Assembly (NCBI GenBank): GCA_037145635.1
Contig: JBBCXB010000001.1
Span: forward strand, 682,001 to 746,000
Source: JAATFS01 sp037145635
GTDB lineage: Bacteria; Pseudomonadota; Gammaproteobacteria; Xanthomonadales; Xanthomonadaceae
Length of the DNA stretch: 64,000 bases
Reading direction: 5' to 3'
Below are positions 9,255 to 18,449 of the stretch, piece after piece (position 1 is the stretch's first letter; each line of letters opens with the position of its first letter). A program made the translations under genes and the position numbers. The notes under the pieces are model-generated. The model did no database searches. It worked only from the letters and a program-made list of their open reading frames with translations, and was not told the origin of the DNA.

Positions 9255-9506
9255 ATGCGCGTTCATTTCGTGGGGGGGCCGGAAAACGGCGACATCATCG
9301 AGACAGGGACGACGGAGGTGCCGGGCATTCCCCCCGGTTATGAACCTGGAACCTGGTCCGGTGGCAAGGAGGCGATCACCTGGCAGCATCGCCGGCACGT
9401 GGTCTACATCCACGTCTCGCTGGACCGTCGCGAGGTGCCGCGGCTGCTGACCGCCCACTGGCGCCGCTTCGTCGGCGGCGAGCTGCGCTGCCTCGAACGC
9501 GCCTGA
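9255..9506 (+). CDS. Small hypothetical protein
   Basis: An 83-residue protein, MRVHFVGGPENGDIIETG..., with a strong AGGAGGCGGAG ribosome binding site just before ATG 9255. It has no signal peptide or membrane segment. The opening HFVGGPENGDII resembles the start of many small phage- or plasmid-type hypothetical proteins, but the assignment stops there. It stands alone between two minus-strand genes. Function unknown. Confidence 0.6.
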   Translation: MRVHFVGGPENGDIIETGTTEVPGIPPGYEPGTWSGGKEAITWQHRRHVVYIHVSLDRREVPRLLTAHWRRFVGGELRCLERA

Positions 9507-9574
9507 GCGCGGCGTCGCCGCGCCCGGCGTCTGCCACCGGGTAGCCGTGCCGTCGCCGGTTCGCGCGCGTTGCG

Positions 9575-10048
9575 CTACCCGACGGGCGCGGCGGCCGCGC
9601 CGCGGCCCGGCTTGCGCTTGACGTACAGCTGCTTGCGCACGCGTGCGACCACCTCGCCCTGGCGATCGTGCACCTCGGTGTCGAACCAGTGCAGGTGCTT
9701 GTCGCCGTGTGCGGTGGCCGCGCGGATCGCGTCCAGGGTCGCCGGGTCGAGGTGGAAGTCCGCCGTCACCGTGCCGCGGCCCGGCTTGACGAACTCGATG
9801 CTGCCGGCCTTGTCCCAGACGAAGTAGTCTCGGCCCAGCGCGTGCATCGCCAGCAGCATCCAGAACGGATCGGTCATCGCGAACAGGCTGCCGCCGAAGT
9901 GGGTGCCGACGTAGTTGCGGTTCCACGGGCGCAGGCGCAGCTCGACCCGGGCATGCCGGTAGTCCGCGGCGAGCGTGGTGACGTGGATGCCGGTGAACAG
10001 GAACGGCGGCCACAGGTTCAGGCCCAGCTTGAACAACGATGCCTTCAT
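9575..10048 (-). CDS. DUF4442 hotdog-fold thioesterase-like protein
   Basis: The product is 157 residues. The pattern RPWNRNYVGTHFGGSLFAM followed by a long helix is the hotdog signature of the DUF4442/PaaI-like group, whose known members hydrolyse acyl-CoA thioesters. The start ATG (10046-10048) overlaps the TGA of the upstream CHASE2-GGDEF gene as ATGA, so the two are almost certainly translationally coupled. This ties a putative acyl-thioesterase to c-di-GMP signalling. The substrate is unknown. Confidence 0.85.
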   Translation of the reverse strand: MKASLFKLGLNLWPPFLFTGIHVTTLAADYRHARVELRLRPWNRNYVGTHFGGSLFAMTDPFWMLLAMHALGRDYFVWDKAGSIEFVKPGRGTVTADFHLDPATLDAIRAATAHGDKHLHWFDTEVHDRQGEVVARVRKQLYVKRKPGRGAAAAPVG

Positions 10049-11721
10049 GGACGGGACCGGGCGGAGGACGGGAACAGCCTACCATTCGCAGGGGTATGGA
10101 TTCGTGCGGCAGCGCCGCTGCCGGCGTAGCCGTTGCGCCCGGCGGCCTTGGCCCGGTAGAGCGCGGCGTCGGCCTGCTCGAAGAATTCGCGTTCGCTGGC
10201 CGGGCCGTCGGGCACGGCGCTGTGCACGCCCAGGGTGGCGGTGATCCGCACCGGGCCGGCCGGACCGTCCAGCGACAGCCCGCGGATGTCCGCCAGCAGC
10301 GCCTCGGCCAAGCGCGCGCCGGCAGTGGCGTCGACACCGGGCAGGATCATCGCGAACTCGTCGCCGCCGAAGCGGGCCGCGACGTCGTGCGGGCGCCGGG
10401 CGTGACGCGCGACCACGCCGGCCATCAGCACCAGCGCGCGGTCGCCGGCCTGGTGGCCGAGGCTGTCGTTGTAGCGCTTGAAGTGGTCCACATCGATCAG
10501 GATCAGCGCGAGCGGACGGCCACTGCGGCGCGCCGCGGCCAGCTCCTGGCGGAAGGCCTGCTCGAAACGGTGGCGGTTGGCCAGGCCGGTGAGGCCGTCG
10601 AGCTGGGCCTGGCGCCGCCAGCGCGCCACCCGCGCGGCCAGCCAGCCGCCCCACACCAGGGCCACCGCCGCCATGCACGCCGACGGTGCGAACCAGCGCC
10701 CGCCTGCGTAGAGCAGCGACGCACTGGCGAGCGCGACCAGCGCCAGCGCGAGCGGCAGGCCCAGCCACGGCCAGCGCCGGTGCCGCACGGTGCGGCCCAT
10801 CGCCAGGCCGGCCAGCAGGGCCAGCGCCGCCGAGGCCAGCGCCTGCGATGCGCGCGGCAGCGGCACGATGGCGTGGCCGGCGTGCAGCATCGCCGCGACA
10901 TTGGCCTGGACTTCGGCACCGCTCATCCAGCGCTCGCGCGACATCGGGGTCAGGAAGCGCGGGCCCAGGCCGGTGGCGGTGAGGCCGACGATCACGCGGC
11001 GTCCGCGCAGCGCCGACGGCGGCACCCGGCCCTCCAGCACGTCCACGTAGGACAGCTGCGGGAAGCTGCCGGGCGGCCCGGCGTAGCGCACGCCCACGTA
11101 GTCGGCGCGGTGCCAGCGATAGGCCATCGGCTCCGGCGCGGCGGCCGCGGTATCCGGCGCGGGCACCTGGCCGGCCAGCAGCCGGCCCAGCGCCGGCCAG
11201 TGCGGCGTGCCCAGGCCGGCGCGCAGGTAGACGCCGCGCGCCAAGCCGTCGGCATCCACCTCCAGGTCGGTATGCGCCAGGCGCGCCGTCGCCGCGAGCG
11301 CCGGGATCGGCAGCAGTTCCTGCGGCGGGTCGCCGGGATCGCTACTGGTCACCACCGGCAGCACCGTGCCCGCGCTGCGCTGCAGGGCGGCCGCCAGACG
11401 CGTGTCGTTGGCCGGCGCGGCCAGGTCCGGCTCGCTGAAGACCAGGTCCAGGGCGACCCGGTCCACGCCGGCCTCGCGCAGGCGCTCGAGCAGGCGCGCG
11501 TGGGTCGCGCGCGGCCACGGCCAGCCGCCCAGGGCCTGCAGGCTGCGGTCGTCGATGGTCACCAGCAGCAGGGCTGGGTCGGGCGCATAGCCCCAGCGCG
11601 CCACCAGCGCATCGTAGAAGGCATTGTCCTGACGCCAGAAGCCGTGGCCGAGGCTGAAGGCGGCCGCCAGTGCGGCGGCGCACCCCGCCAGCGCCAGCCG
11701 CCGCGCCGCCGCGGCGGTCAC
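10045..11721 (-). CDS. CHASE2-domain diguanylate cyclase
   Basis: The product is 558 residues. After an N-terminal membrane helix there is a CHASE2 periplasmic sensor (NAFYDALVARWGYAPDPALL... LLVTIDDRSLQALGGWPWPR), then three hydrophobic helices (about residues 310-390), then a GGDEF domain. The catalytic motif is intact, GGDEF at 452-456, and an RxxD inhibitory site (RPHD, 443-446) sits exactly five residues before it. This predicts an active c-di-GMP synthase with product feedback inhibition. The start GTG (11719-11721) overlaps the TGA of the LysM-FecR gene as GTGA. Longer upstream extensions lie inside that gene and look non-protein-like. The signal sensed is unknown; the upstream FecR protein is a candidate partner. 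Confidence 0.92.
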   Translation of the reverse strand: MTAAAARRLALAGCAAALAAAFSLGHGFWRQDNAFYDALVARWGYAPDPALLLVTIDDRSLQALGGWPWPRATHARLLERLREAGVDRVALDLVFSEPDLAAPANDTRLAAALQRSAGTVLPVVTSSDPGDPPQELLPIPALAATARLAHTDLEVDADGLARGVYLRAGLGTPHWPALGRLLAGQVPAPDTAAAAPEPMAYRWHRADYVGVRYAGPPGSFPQLSYVDVLEGRVPPSALRGRRVIVGLTATGLGPRFLTPMSRERWMSGAEVQANVAAMLHAGHAIVPLPRASQALASAALALLAGLAMGRTVRHRRWPWLGLPLALALVALASASLLYAGGRWFAPSACMAAVALVWGGWLAARVARWRRQAQLDGLTGLANRHRFEQAFRQELAAARRSGRPLALILIDVDHFKRYNDSLGHQAGDRALVLMAGVVARHARRPHDVAARFGGDEFAMILPGVDATAGARLAEALLADIRGLSLDGPAGPVRITATLGVHSAVPDGPASEREFFEQADAALYRAKAAGRNGYAGSGAAARIHTPANGRLFPSSARSRP

Positions 11722-13376
11722 CACAGCAGCAGCCACAGCAGCAGCGCGCCGCCGCCGACCCGGCAGAGCCGGCACGGCAGGCGAATTTCCTGGGCGGGGG
11801 CGAAGGCGCCGGCGTAGCCATCGTCGTCCAGCGTCTGCACGCGCACGTACCAGGTGCCGCCGCGCGGTCGCCGCAGCGAGACCTGGGGACGATCGAGCGT
11901 GCGGTCGAGGAGCGGCGCGGCGAAGTCCGGACGGCGCGCGAGCTGCACGCGGTAGCGCCGCCCCGGGCCGGCCTCCTGCCAGCGCAGGGTCAGCTGCCCG
12001 CGCGCGGTCTGTGGCGGTTGCAGGCCGGCCTCGACCGGGGCATCGTCGACATGCAGCGTGCGCGCCTGGCCGAACGGACCCTGGCGGCCCTGGGCATCGC
12101 GCGAGGCCACGCGCCAGACGTAGTCGCCCGGCGCCAGCGCGACCGCGACGCGCAGCTGCGTGTCGGCGGTCGCGCGCTCGAACAGCGGCGGCGCGAAATC
12201 GCCATCGCGCGCCAGTTGCAGCACGCTGGTCGCGGCCTCGGGATTGCGCGTCCACTCGAAGCGCGGCCGCGGCGTGTGCACGCGCTGGTTGTGCAGCGGG
12301 CGCAGCGTCAGCGGCGGCAGCGGCGTCGCCGGTGCCGTGAGCGGATGCTCGGCATCCTCGCCTTCCACGCCGGTGGACGCGATGCCGCGGACCAGCACCA
12401 CCAGCTCGCCGGCCGGCAGCGCCTCGAGCGCCAGCCGCGGTTGCGTGGTCTCGCCGGCGAAGCGCAGCACCTGGCGGCGGGCGGCATCGACCGCCTCGAC
12501 GCGGTAGCGCACGGCCCCGGGCAGCGGCGCCCAGGCCAGCCGGTAGGGGGCGTACTGCAGCCGGCTGGCGGCCGCGTCGATGCGCGGGGCCGGGAGCAGC
12601 CGGTCCGGCTGCGGCGCCGCGTCCGGCACCATGAGCGAGGCCTGGCCCGGCCGCAGCAGGCGTCGCCCGCGGGCATTGGCGACCTGCACCACGCCCTGCA
12701 GGACCTCGGTGGCGGCCTCCGCTTCCGGGGCGCCGCCGGCGGCCACCCGGAAGCGGGTGCCACGCACGCTGCTAGTGCCCGCCGGGGTCTGGATGATATA
12801 GCGCGAGGCCGGCCCCTTCGCCGGCGCCACCTCGTGGGTGGCGCGTCCCTGTTCCAGCCGCACGCGGGTATCGACCATGCCGGTGGCGCCATAGCGCGCC
12901 AGCCGGTCGAAACGGACCCGGCTGTTCTCGCGCAGCTGCATCTGCGAACCGTCGGCGAACTGCACGGTGACGCTGGCGTCGGCCGCGGTCTGCAGGGCGC
13001 TGCCGATCGGCAGCGGCATGCCCAGGCGGGCCGCCAGGGTGGCGCGTCCGGCGCTCAGCACGCTGACCTCGCCGCGCAGGCCGGGCGCCGGCTGCACCCG
13101 CAGCCAGGCAATCGGGAAGCGCAGGGTCCGCCCCGGTGCGAGCGCGAGCGGGTCGGGCACGGCGTTGTGCCGGCCCAGCCGCTGCCAGTCCAGGCCGGGC
13201 TTGAGGTAGCGCTCGCCGAGGTCCCACAGGGTGTCGCCCGGCCGCACGCGGTAGTGCCAGTCCTGGGCCTGGACCGCCGGGGCGAGCAGCCCCAGGCCGG
13301 CCAGCAGCAGGCCGAGGGCAGGCCGCGCGAAGGATGAGGGGCGAGCGGAGGGAGCGGGGATCTGGCGACTCAACAT
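11718..13376 (-). CDS. LysM-FecR domain periplasmic protein
   Basis: The product is 552 residues. The signal peptide runs to about residue 37 (AVQA). A LysM peptidoglycan-binding module follows (HYRVRPGDTLWDLGERYLKP, 41-60, ending near 86), then a FecR domain (about 105-230) with VTVQFADGSQMQLRENSRVR and IIQTPAGTSSVRGTRFRV. The rest is fibronectin-III-like, with recurring patterns such as YRLAWAPLPGAVRYRVEAVD and PRFEWTRNPEAATSVLQLAR. The TGA overlaps the GTG of the CHASE2-GGDEF gene. FecR/CHASE2 pairings are common in proteobacteria. A wall-bound protein presenting a periplasmic cue to CHASE2 is a reasonable model but is inference. Confidence 0.9.
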   Translation of the reverse strand: MLSRQIPAPSARPSSFARPALGLLLAGLGLLAPAVQAQDWHYRVRPGDTLWDLGERYLKPGLDWQRLGRHNAVPDPLALAPGRTLRFPIAWLRVQPAPGLRGEVSVLSAGRATLAARLGMPLPIGSALQTAADASVTVQFADGSQMQLRENSRVRFDRLARYGATGMVDTRVRLEQGRATHEVAPAKGPASRYIIQTPAGTSSVRGTRFRVAAGGAPEAEAATEVLQGVVQVANARGRRLLRPGQASLMVPDAAPQPDRLLPAPRIDAAASRLQYAPYRLAWAPLPGAVRYRVEAVDAARRQVLRFAGETTQPRLALEALPAGELVVLVRGIASTGVEGEDAEHPLTAPATPLPPLTLRPLHNQRVHTPRPRFEWTRNPEAATSVLQLARDGDFAPPLFERATADTQLRVAVALAPGDYVWRVASRDAQGRQGPFGQARTLHVDDAPVEAGLQPPQTARGQLTLRWQEAGPGRRYRVQLARRPDFAAPLLDRTLDRPQVSLRRPRGGTWYVRVQTLDDDGYAGAFAPAQEIRLPCRLCRVGGGALLLWLLLW

Positions 13377-13540
13377 CTCGGCCTGGCAGGGACCAGGCAC
13401 GCGGCGCGCCGATCGGTGAGGGCGCGGTCCTTTCCCCTGGTCGTGACGTCGCGGAACGAGCCGGACACCTCGCCCGGCAACCTGAATGGAGGCCGGGTAC
13501 CCGGGATTATTGGGAGGGAATTCCTTCTGTGACGTGAATC

Positions 13541-14404
13541 TCAGAACAGCATCGAGGCCATCCGCCGCCGCGAGCGCCCGACCAGGTCCTCGTCGTCGAT
13601 CACCCGGAAGGCGTCGATCAGGGTCCGGCGCGGCAGGCCGCCGTCGAACTCGCGATCCTGCCGCAGCATGTCCAGGAACTGTTCCAGCGCGGCCTCGTCG
13701 CGGCCCTCGAGCAGGTGCCGCACGCCCAGCAGGTGGCGGGCACGCAGGTCGCCGCCGTCGGCGGCCACGGCGGCCTCCAGGGCCTCGGCCGGCGGGGCGT
13801 CCTTGAGTACGTTGGCAAAGCCCAGCCGCGCCTTGGCGCGCACCGCGCGGTCGTCGGTGGCGAGGTTGGCGGGCAGCGCGTCGATCAGGCGCTCGGCCTC
13901 GTCGGTGTCGCCGGTGCGCAGCAGCGCCAGCGCCAGGTCCAGCTTGAGTTCCTCCTGCGCCGGCTCGGCCGCGATCGCCTCGCGCAGGCGCGCGACCTCC
14001 GCCTGCGGGTCCAGCGGCGCCGCCTCCGCCACGGCCTCGGCCGGCGCCTCGGCGGCGGCGGGCCGGATGCCGTGCTGGGTCAGGAACTCGCGCAGCTGGC
14101 CCTCCGGCAGCGCCCCCGGGAAGCCGTCCACCAGCTGCCCGTCCTTGACCAGGAACACCGTCGGCACGGAGCGGATCTGGAACGCCGCGGCGATCTGCTG
14201 TTCCTTGTCCACGTCGACCTTGGCCAGCTCGAAGGCGCCGTGGTAGTCGGCGGCCAGTTTCTCCAGCAGCGGGGTCAGCGACTTGCACGGGCCGCACCAG
14301 GTGGCCCAGAAGTCCACCAGCACCGGCACCTGCAGCGAACGTTGCAGGACCTCGGTCTCGAAGGTCTCGGTGGTGGCGTCGAATACGTGCGGCTTGTCGG
14401 ACAT
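13541..14404 (-). CDS. cnoX: Thioredoxin with C-terminal TPR region (CnoX/YbbN-like)
   Basis: The product is 287 residues and cytosolic. The thioredoxin domain (about 8-110) has WCGPCK at 36-41 and the cis-proline region RSVPTVFLVKDGQLVDGFPG. From about residue 130 the protein is helical, TPR-like, in alternating pairs (EELKLDLALALLRTGDTDEA, LRARHLLGVRHLLEGRDEAA). Length and layout match E. coli CnoX (YbbN), a chaperedoxin that protects and hands clients to GroEL. E. coli CnoX lacks a working CxxC (SQHC). Here the full CGPC is present, as in other bacteria with redox-active CnoX. Monocistronic. Confidence 0.88.
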   Translation of the reverse strand: MSDKPHVFDATTETFETEVLQRSLQVPVLVDFWATWCGPCKSLTPLLEKLAADYHGAFELAKVDVDKEQQIAAAFQIRSVPTVFLVKDGQLVDGFPGALPEGQLREFLTQHGIRPAAAEAPAEAVAEAAPLDPQAEVARLREAIAAEPAQEELKLDLALALLRTGDTDEAERLIDALPANLATDDRAVRAKARLGFANVLKDAPPAEALEAAVAADGGDLRARHLLGVRHLLEGRDEAALEQFLDMLRQDREFDGGLPRRTLIDAFRVIDDEDLVGRSRRRMASMLF

Positions 14405-14695
14405 GAGGTCGGTTCGATGACGGCGAGAGGGAAGAGGATGGTGGCGAACCGGCCCGACTCAAGGCAAGGCGCCTGCGCGTCGGGGAGCGAGGGATCGGGA
14501 CCTGCGCGCCGGGCCCGCCGCGGCGCCAGTCCGGACGCGGGGGGGCGCGCGATCGGCGGGGCGCACCGACGCAAGCGGAAGCGGATGGTCCCGGGAGCGG
14601 CCGACGGGGGTTCCCGCCGGCGCGGCCGCGCCGGACAATGCACGCCGGCCGCACTGCCCCGTCCCGGGGCGCCGGCACGGTACGGGAATCCAGCG

Positions 14696-15310
14696 ATGGC
14701 GGTGATCGAGACGATGTGGCGTGCGAGCGGGCTGGCGGCCGCGGCGGCGTTCGTGGCTGCGGTGGCGGGGTTCGGTGCCGCGCTGCCGGGCTATGCGCAG
14801 ACCCTGCACCCGGTGGCGCTGCTGGGCGCGCAGGGCGTTCCCAACGCCGGGGCGTTCAATCTGGCGGCGTTCCTGCTGGTCGGGATGCTGGCGGTGGCGG
14901 TCGCCGCGCGCCTGCTGTCGCGGCTGCCGGCCGGCGCCGGCTGGCCGCTGCGCATTGGCGGCCAGCTGCTCGTGCTGGCCGGGCTGGCCTTCGCCGGCAT
15001 GGGCGTGCTGCCGCTGGACCCCACCGACCTGGACGGCCGCGCCAGCCAGTACCACGCCACCGCCTGGTTGCTGTGGGCGGTCGCCTTCGTGCCCGGCGCG
15101 CTGTTGCTGGCGGCCGAACTGCTGAACCGGCCGGGCATGCGCGGGCTGGCGTGGCTGACGCTGGCCGCCGGGCTGGGGGTGGCGCTGCTATCGTTCGGGC
15201 CGCCGACGTTGCTGCCGCAGGCGATCGCCCAGCGGCTGTCGTTCCTGGCCTGGCTGCTGTGGCTGGCGCTGGCGGCCTGGCGCTGGCCGGCGGCGCCCGC
15301 CGCGCGCTGA
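14696..15310 (+). CDS. DUF998 family integral membrane protein
   Basis: The product is 204 residues with about six hydrophobic helices. The loop after helix 1, YAQTLHPVALLGAQGVPNAG, and the middle segment GVLPLDPTDLDGRASQYHAT fit DUF998 proteins, whose function is unknown. ATG 14696 starts just before the first hydrophobic helix. The 291 bp upstream contain no other gene that I can support. Confidence 0.75.
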   Translation: MAVIETMWRASGLAAAAAFVAAVAGFGAALPGYAQTLHPVALLGAQGVPNAGAFNLAAFLLVGMLAVAVAARLLSRLPAGAGWPLRIGGQLLVLAGLAFAGMGVLPLDPTDLDGRASQYHATAWLLWAVAFVPGALLLAAELLNRPGMRGLAWLTLAAGLGVALLSFGPPTLLPQAIAQRLSFLAWLLWLALAAWRWPAAPAAR

Positions 15311-15592
15311 GCCGCCTCCGGCCGCCCGGTTTGCGCAATCGGCGTGCCCGGGGCAGGCATACCGGCGCCGCGCGGTGGGCGCCGCAACGGCCGTGATCGC
15401 GGTGGCCACCGCACGCACCGGGAGCCATTCCCGCTGTTTTAAGGGGTTTGCGCGCGCGGCCGCGACCCGGGGCCTTCGCCGCATCGCGACCCCGCGCCGG
15501 CCTGCGGCCCGCAGCGGCGGCGGCGGGTTTGGAGGGCTTGCTGCGCTGCGGTACCCTTTGCCGCTTTGCGCCGCCCCGTGACGACCGTCCCC

Positions 15593-18235
15593 ATGTCCTC
15601 TGTCGAACCCAACGCCTACGACCCGCAGCAGGTCGAAACGTCCGCCCAGCATTTCTGGGACAGCACTCGCGCCTTCGAGGTGGACGAGAGCTCGGACAAG
15701 CCGAAGTACTACTGCCTGTCGATGCTGCCGTATCCGTCCGGCGCGCTGCACATGGGGCATGTGCGCAACTACACCATCTCCGACGTGGTCAGCCGCTACA
15801 AGCGCATGACCGGCCACAACGTGCTGCAGCCGATGGGCTGGGACGCGTTCGGCCTGCCGGCGGAGAACGCGGCGATCAAGAACAAGACCGCGCCGGCGAA
15901 GTGGACCTACGCCAACATCGAGCACATGCGCGGCCAGCTCAAGTCGCTGGGCTACGCGATCGACTGGTCGCGCGAGTTTGCCACCTGCACGCCGGAGTAC
16001 TACGTGCACGAGCAGCGCATGTTCACCCGGCTGATGCGCAAGGGCCTGGCCTACCGCCGCAACTCGGTGGTGAACTGGGACCCGGTCGACCAGACCGTGC
16101 TGGCCAACGAGCAGGTCATCGACGGCCGCGGCTGGCGCTCCGGCGCGCTGGTGGAGAAGCGCGAGATCCCGCAGTGGTTCCTGCGCATCACCGACTACGC
16201 CCAGGAGCTGCTCGACGGCCTGGACCAGCTCGACGGCTGGCCGGATTCGGTCAAGACCATGCAGCGCAACTGGATCGGCCGCTCCGAGGGCCTGGAGATC
16301 GAGTTCGAGGTGCGCGATGCCGACGGCGGCGCGCTCGACCCGCTGCGGGTGTTCACCACGCGGCCGGACACGCTGATGGGCGTGACCTTCGTGTCGATCG
16401 CCGCCGAGCACCCGCTCGCGCTGCACGCCGCGCAGGGCAACCCGGCGCTGGCCGCGCTGCTGGAGGAACTGCGCAGCGGCGGCGTGTCCGAGGCCGAGCT
16501 GGAGACCCAGGAAAAGCGCGGCATGGACACCGGGCTGACCGCGCTGCACCCGATCAGCGGCGAGCCGGTGCCGGTGTGGGTGGCCAACTTCGTGCTGATG
16601 GGCTACGGCACCGGCGCGGTGATGGCGGTGCCCGGCCACGACCAGCGCGACTTCGAGTTCGCCAACAAGTACAAGCTGCCGAGCGTGCAGGTGGTCAGGC
16701 TGCGCGAGCCGCGCACCGACGACGAGCAGTGCTGGGACGCCACCCAGTGGCGCGACTGGTACACCGACAAGAGCCGCCCGCTGGAGCTGATCAATTCGGC
16801 CGAGTTCGATGGCCTGGATTTCGGGGGCGCCTTCGAGGCGTTGGCCGAGCGCTTCGAGCGCAAGGGCCAGGGCCAGCGCCGGGTCAATTACCGCCTGCGC
16901 GACTGGGGCGTCAGCCGCCAGCGCTACTGGGGCTGCCCGATCCCGGTGATCTATTGCGCCAAGTGCGGCGCGGTGCCGGTGCCGGAAGACCAGCTGCCGG
17001 TGGTGCTGCCGGAAAACGTGGAATTTGCCGGCACCGGCTCGCCGATCAAGACCGACCCGACCTGGCGGCAGACCACCTGCCCGGACTGCGGCGGCCCGGC
17101 CGAGCGCGAGACCGACACCTTCGACACCTTCATGGAGTCGAGCTGGTACGTGGCGCGCTACACCAGCCCCAACGCCCGCGACATGGTCGATCGCCGCGCC
17201 AACTACTGGATGCCGGCCGACCTCTACGTGGGCGGCATCGAGCACGCGATCCTGCACCTGATGTACTTCCGCTTCTACCACAAGCTCATGCGCGACGCGC
17301 GGCTGGTGGACAGCGACGAGCCGGTGACCAACCTGCTCACGCAGGGCATGGTGATCGCGGAGACCTTCTACCGCGACGCCGACAACGGCGGCAAGGACTG
17401 GATCAACCCGGCCGAGGTCGAGATCCAGCGCGACGAGCGCGGGCGCGTGGTCGGCGCGACGCTGGCCGCGGACGGGCAGCCGGTGAGGATCGGCGGCACC
17501 GAGAAGATGTCCAAGTCCAAGAACAACGGCGTCGACCCGCAGGCGATGGTCGGCAAGTACGGCGCCGACACGGTGCGGCTGTTCTCGATGTTCGCCGCGC
17601 CGCCGGAGCAGTCGCTGGAATGGAACGAGGCCGGCGTCGACGGCATGGCGCGGTTCCTGCGCCGGCTGTGGGCGCAGGTACACCGGCATGCGGCCGACGG
17701 CCCGGCACCGGCGCTGGACGTGGCCGCGCTGGAGGCCGCGCACAAGGCGATCCGCCGCAAGACCCACGAGACCATCGGCAAGGTCGGCGACGACTACGGC
17801 CGCCGCCACAGCTTCAACACTGCGATCGCCGCGGTGATGGAGCTGTCCAACGCGCTGGCGAAGTTCGACGACGCCGGCGCCCAGGGCCGCGCGGTGCGCC
17901 AGGAGGCCCTGGAGGCGATGGTGCTGCTGCTCAACCCGATCACCCCGCACGCCAGCCACGCGCTGTGGCAGGTGCTGGGGCGCGGCGAGACGCTGCTGGA
18001 GAACCAGGCGTTTCCCGAGGCCGATCCCGCCGCGCTGGTGCGCGACGCGCTGACCCTGGCGGTGCAGGTCAACGGCAAGCTGCGCGGCACCCTCGAGGTC
18101 GGCGCGGACGTGCCGCGCGAGCAGATCGAGGCGCTGGCGCAGGCCGAGCCGAACGCGGCCAAGTTCCTGGCCGGGCTCACCGTGCGCAAGATCATCATCG
18201 TCCCCGGCAAGATCGTGAACATCGTGGCGGCGTGA
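15593..18235 (+). CDS. leuS: Leucyl-tRNA synthetase
   Basis: The product is 880 residues, a class I synthetase that charges tRNA-Leu in the cytosol. The HIGH-type motif is HMGH (53-56), inside YPSGALHMGHVRNY. KMSKS is at 638-642. The CP1 editing domain lies between, with the conserved threonine-rich start TTRPDTLMGVTFV and the GYGTGAVMAVPGHDQRD segment. The C-terminus ends in the usual KIIIVPGKIVNIV. ATG 15593 matches the family N-terminus; upstream in-frame GTG 15578 and TTG 15566 are less likely. It heads a plus-strand block of essential genes but is separated from lptE by 214 bp and a hairpin, so it is probably its own transcript. Confidence 0.98.
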   Translation: MSSVEPNAYDPQQVETSAQHFWDSTRAFEVDESSDKPKYYCLSMLPYPSGALHMGHVRNYTISDVVSRYKRMTGHNVLQPMGWDAFGLPAENAAIKNKTAPAKWTYANIEHMRGQLKSLGYAIDWSREFATCTPEYYVHEQRMFTRLMRKGLAYRRNSVVNWDPVDQTVLANEQVIDGRGWRSGALVEKREIPQWFLRITDYAQELLDGLDQLDGWPDSVKTMQRNWIGRSEGLEIEFEVRDADGGALDPLRVFTTRPDTLMGVTFVSIAAEHPLALHAAQGNPALAALLEELRSGGVSEAELETQEKRGMDTGLTALHPISGEPVPVWVANFVLMGYGTGAVMAVPGHDQRDFEFANKYKLPSVQVVRLREPRTDDEQCWDATQWRDWYTDKSRPLELINSAEFDGLDFGGAFEALAERFERKGQGQRRVNYRLRDWGVSRQRYWGCPIPVIYCAKCGAVPVPEDQLPVVLPENVEFAGTGSPIKTDPTWRQTTCPDCGGPAERETDTFDTFMESSWYVARYTSPNARDMVDRRANYWMPADLYVGGIEHAILHLMYFRFYHKLMRDARLVDSDEPVTNLLTQGMVIAETFYRDADNGGKDWINPAEVEIQRDERGRVVGATLAADGQPVRIGGTEKMSKSKNNGVDPQAMVGKYGADTVRLFSMFAAPPEQSLEWNEAGVDGMARFLRRLWAQVHRHAADGPAPALDVAALEAAHKAIRRKTHETIGKVGDDYGRRHSFNTAIAAVMELSNALAKFDDAGAQGRAVRQEALEAMVLLLNPITPHASHALWQVLGRGETLLENQAFPEADPAALVRDALTLAVQVNGKLRGTLEVGADVPREQIEALAQAEPNAAKFLAGLTVRKIIIVPGKIVNIVAA

Positions 18236-18245
18236 GCCGCCGCGT

Positions 18246-18292
18246 CGCCCGCCCGCCGCTGTGCGCCCCCGCGCAGGAGGCGCGGGCGGGCG
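18246..18292 (+). terminator. Possible terminator after leuS
   Basis: An 11-bp inverted repeat CGCCCGCCCGC/GCGGGCGGGCG (18246-18256, 18282-18292) with a ~25-nt GC-rich loop lies just after the leuS stop. The long loop and lack of a T-run make this tentative. Confidence 0.4.
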
Positions 18293-18449
18293 GGGTTCAC
18301 GCGCAGGCGCCCCGATCACGAACCGTTTCCCGCCCGCGGCTCATGCCGTACCGTGCCGGCGGCGGCCGTCGTCTCAAGCCCCGTTCACGCGGCGTCCGGC
18401 AGGCTAGCCGCCTGTTGCCGCCGTCGCTGCACTCCTCCAGACTGTGTCC

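Noticed and set aside
13377..13540. c-di-GMP riboswitch upstream of the FecR-GGDEF unit
   Set aside because: I could not find the conserved GEMM core or tetraloop/receptor elements; only generic GC-rich stems are present.
15188..18319. About 1000-residue open frame antisense to leuS
   Set aside because: leuS is certain on the plus strand; the antisense product is compositionally biased and motif-free.
18236..18449. Small gene between leuS and lptE
   Set aside because: The frames are short, lack ribosome binding sites and overlap the hairpin.
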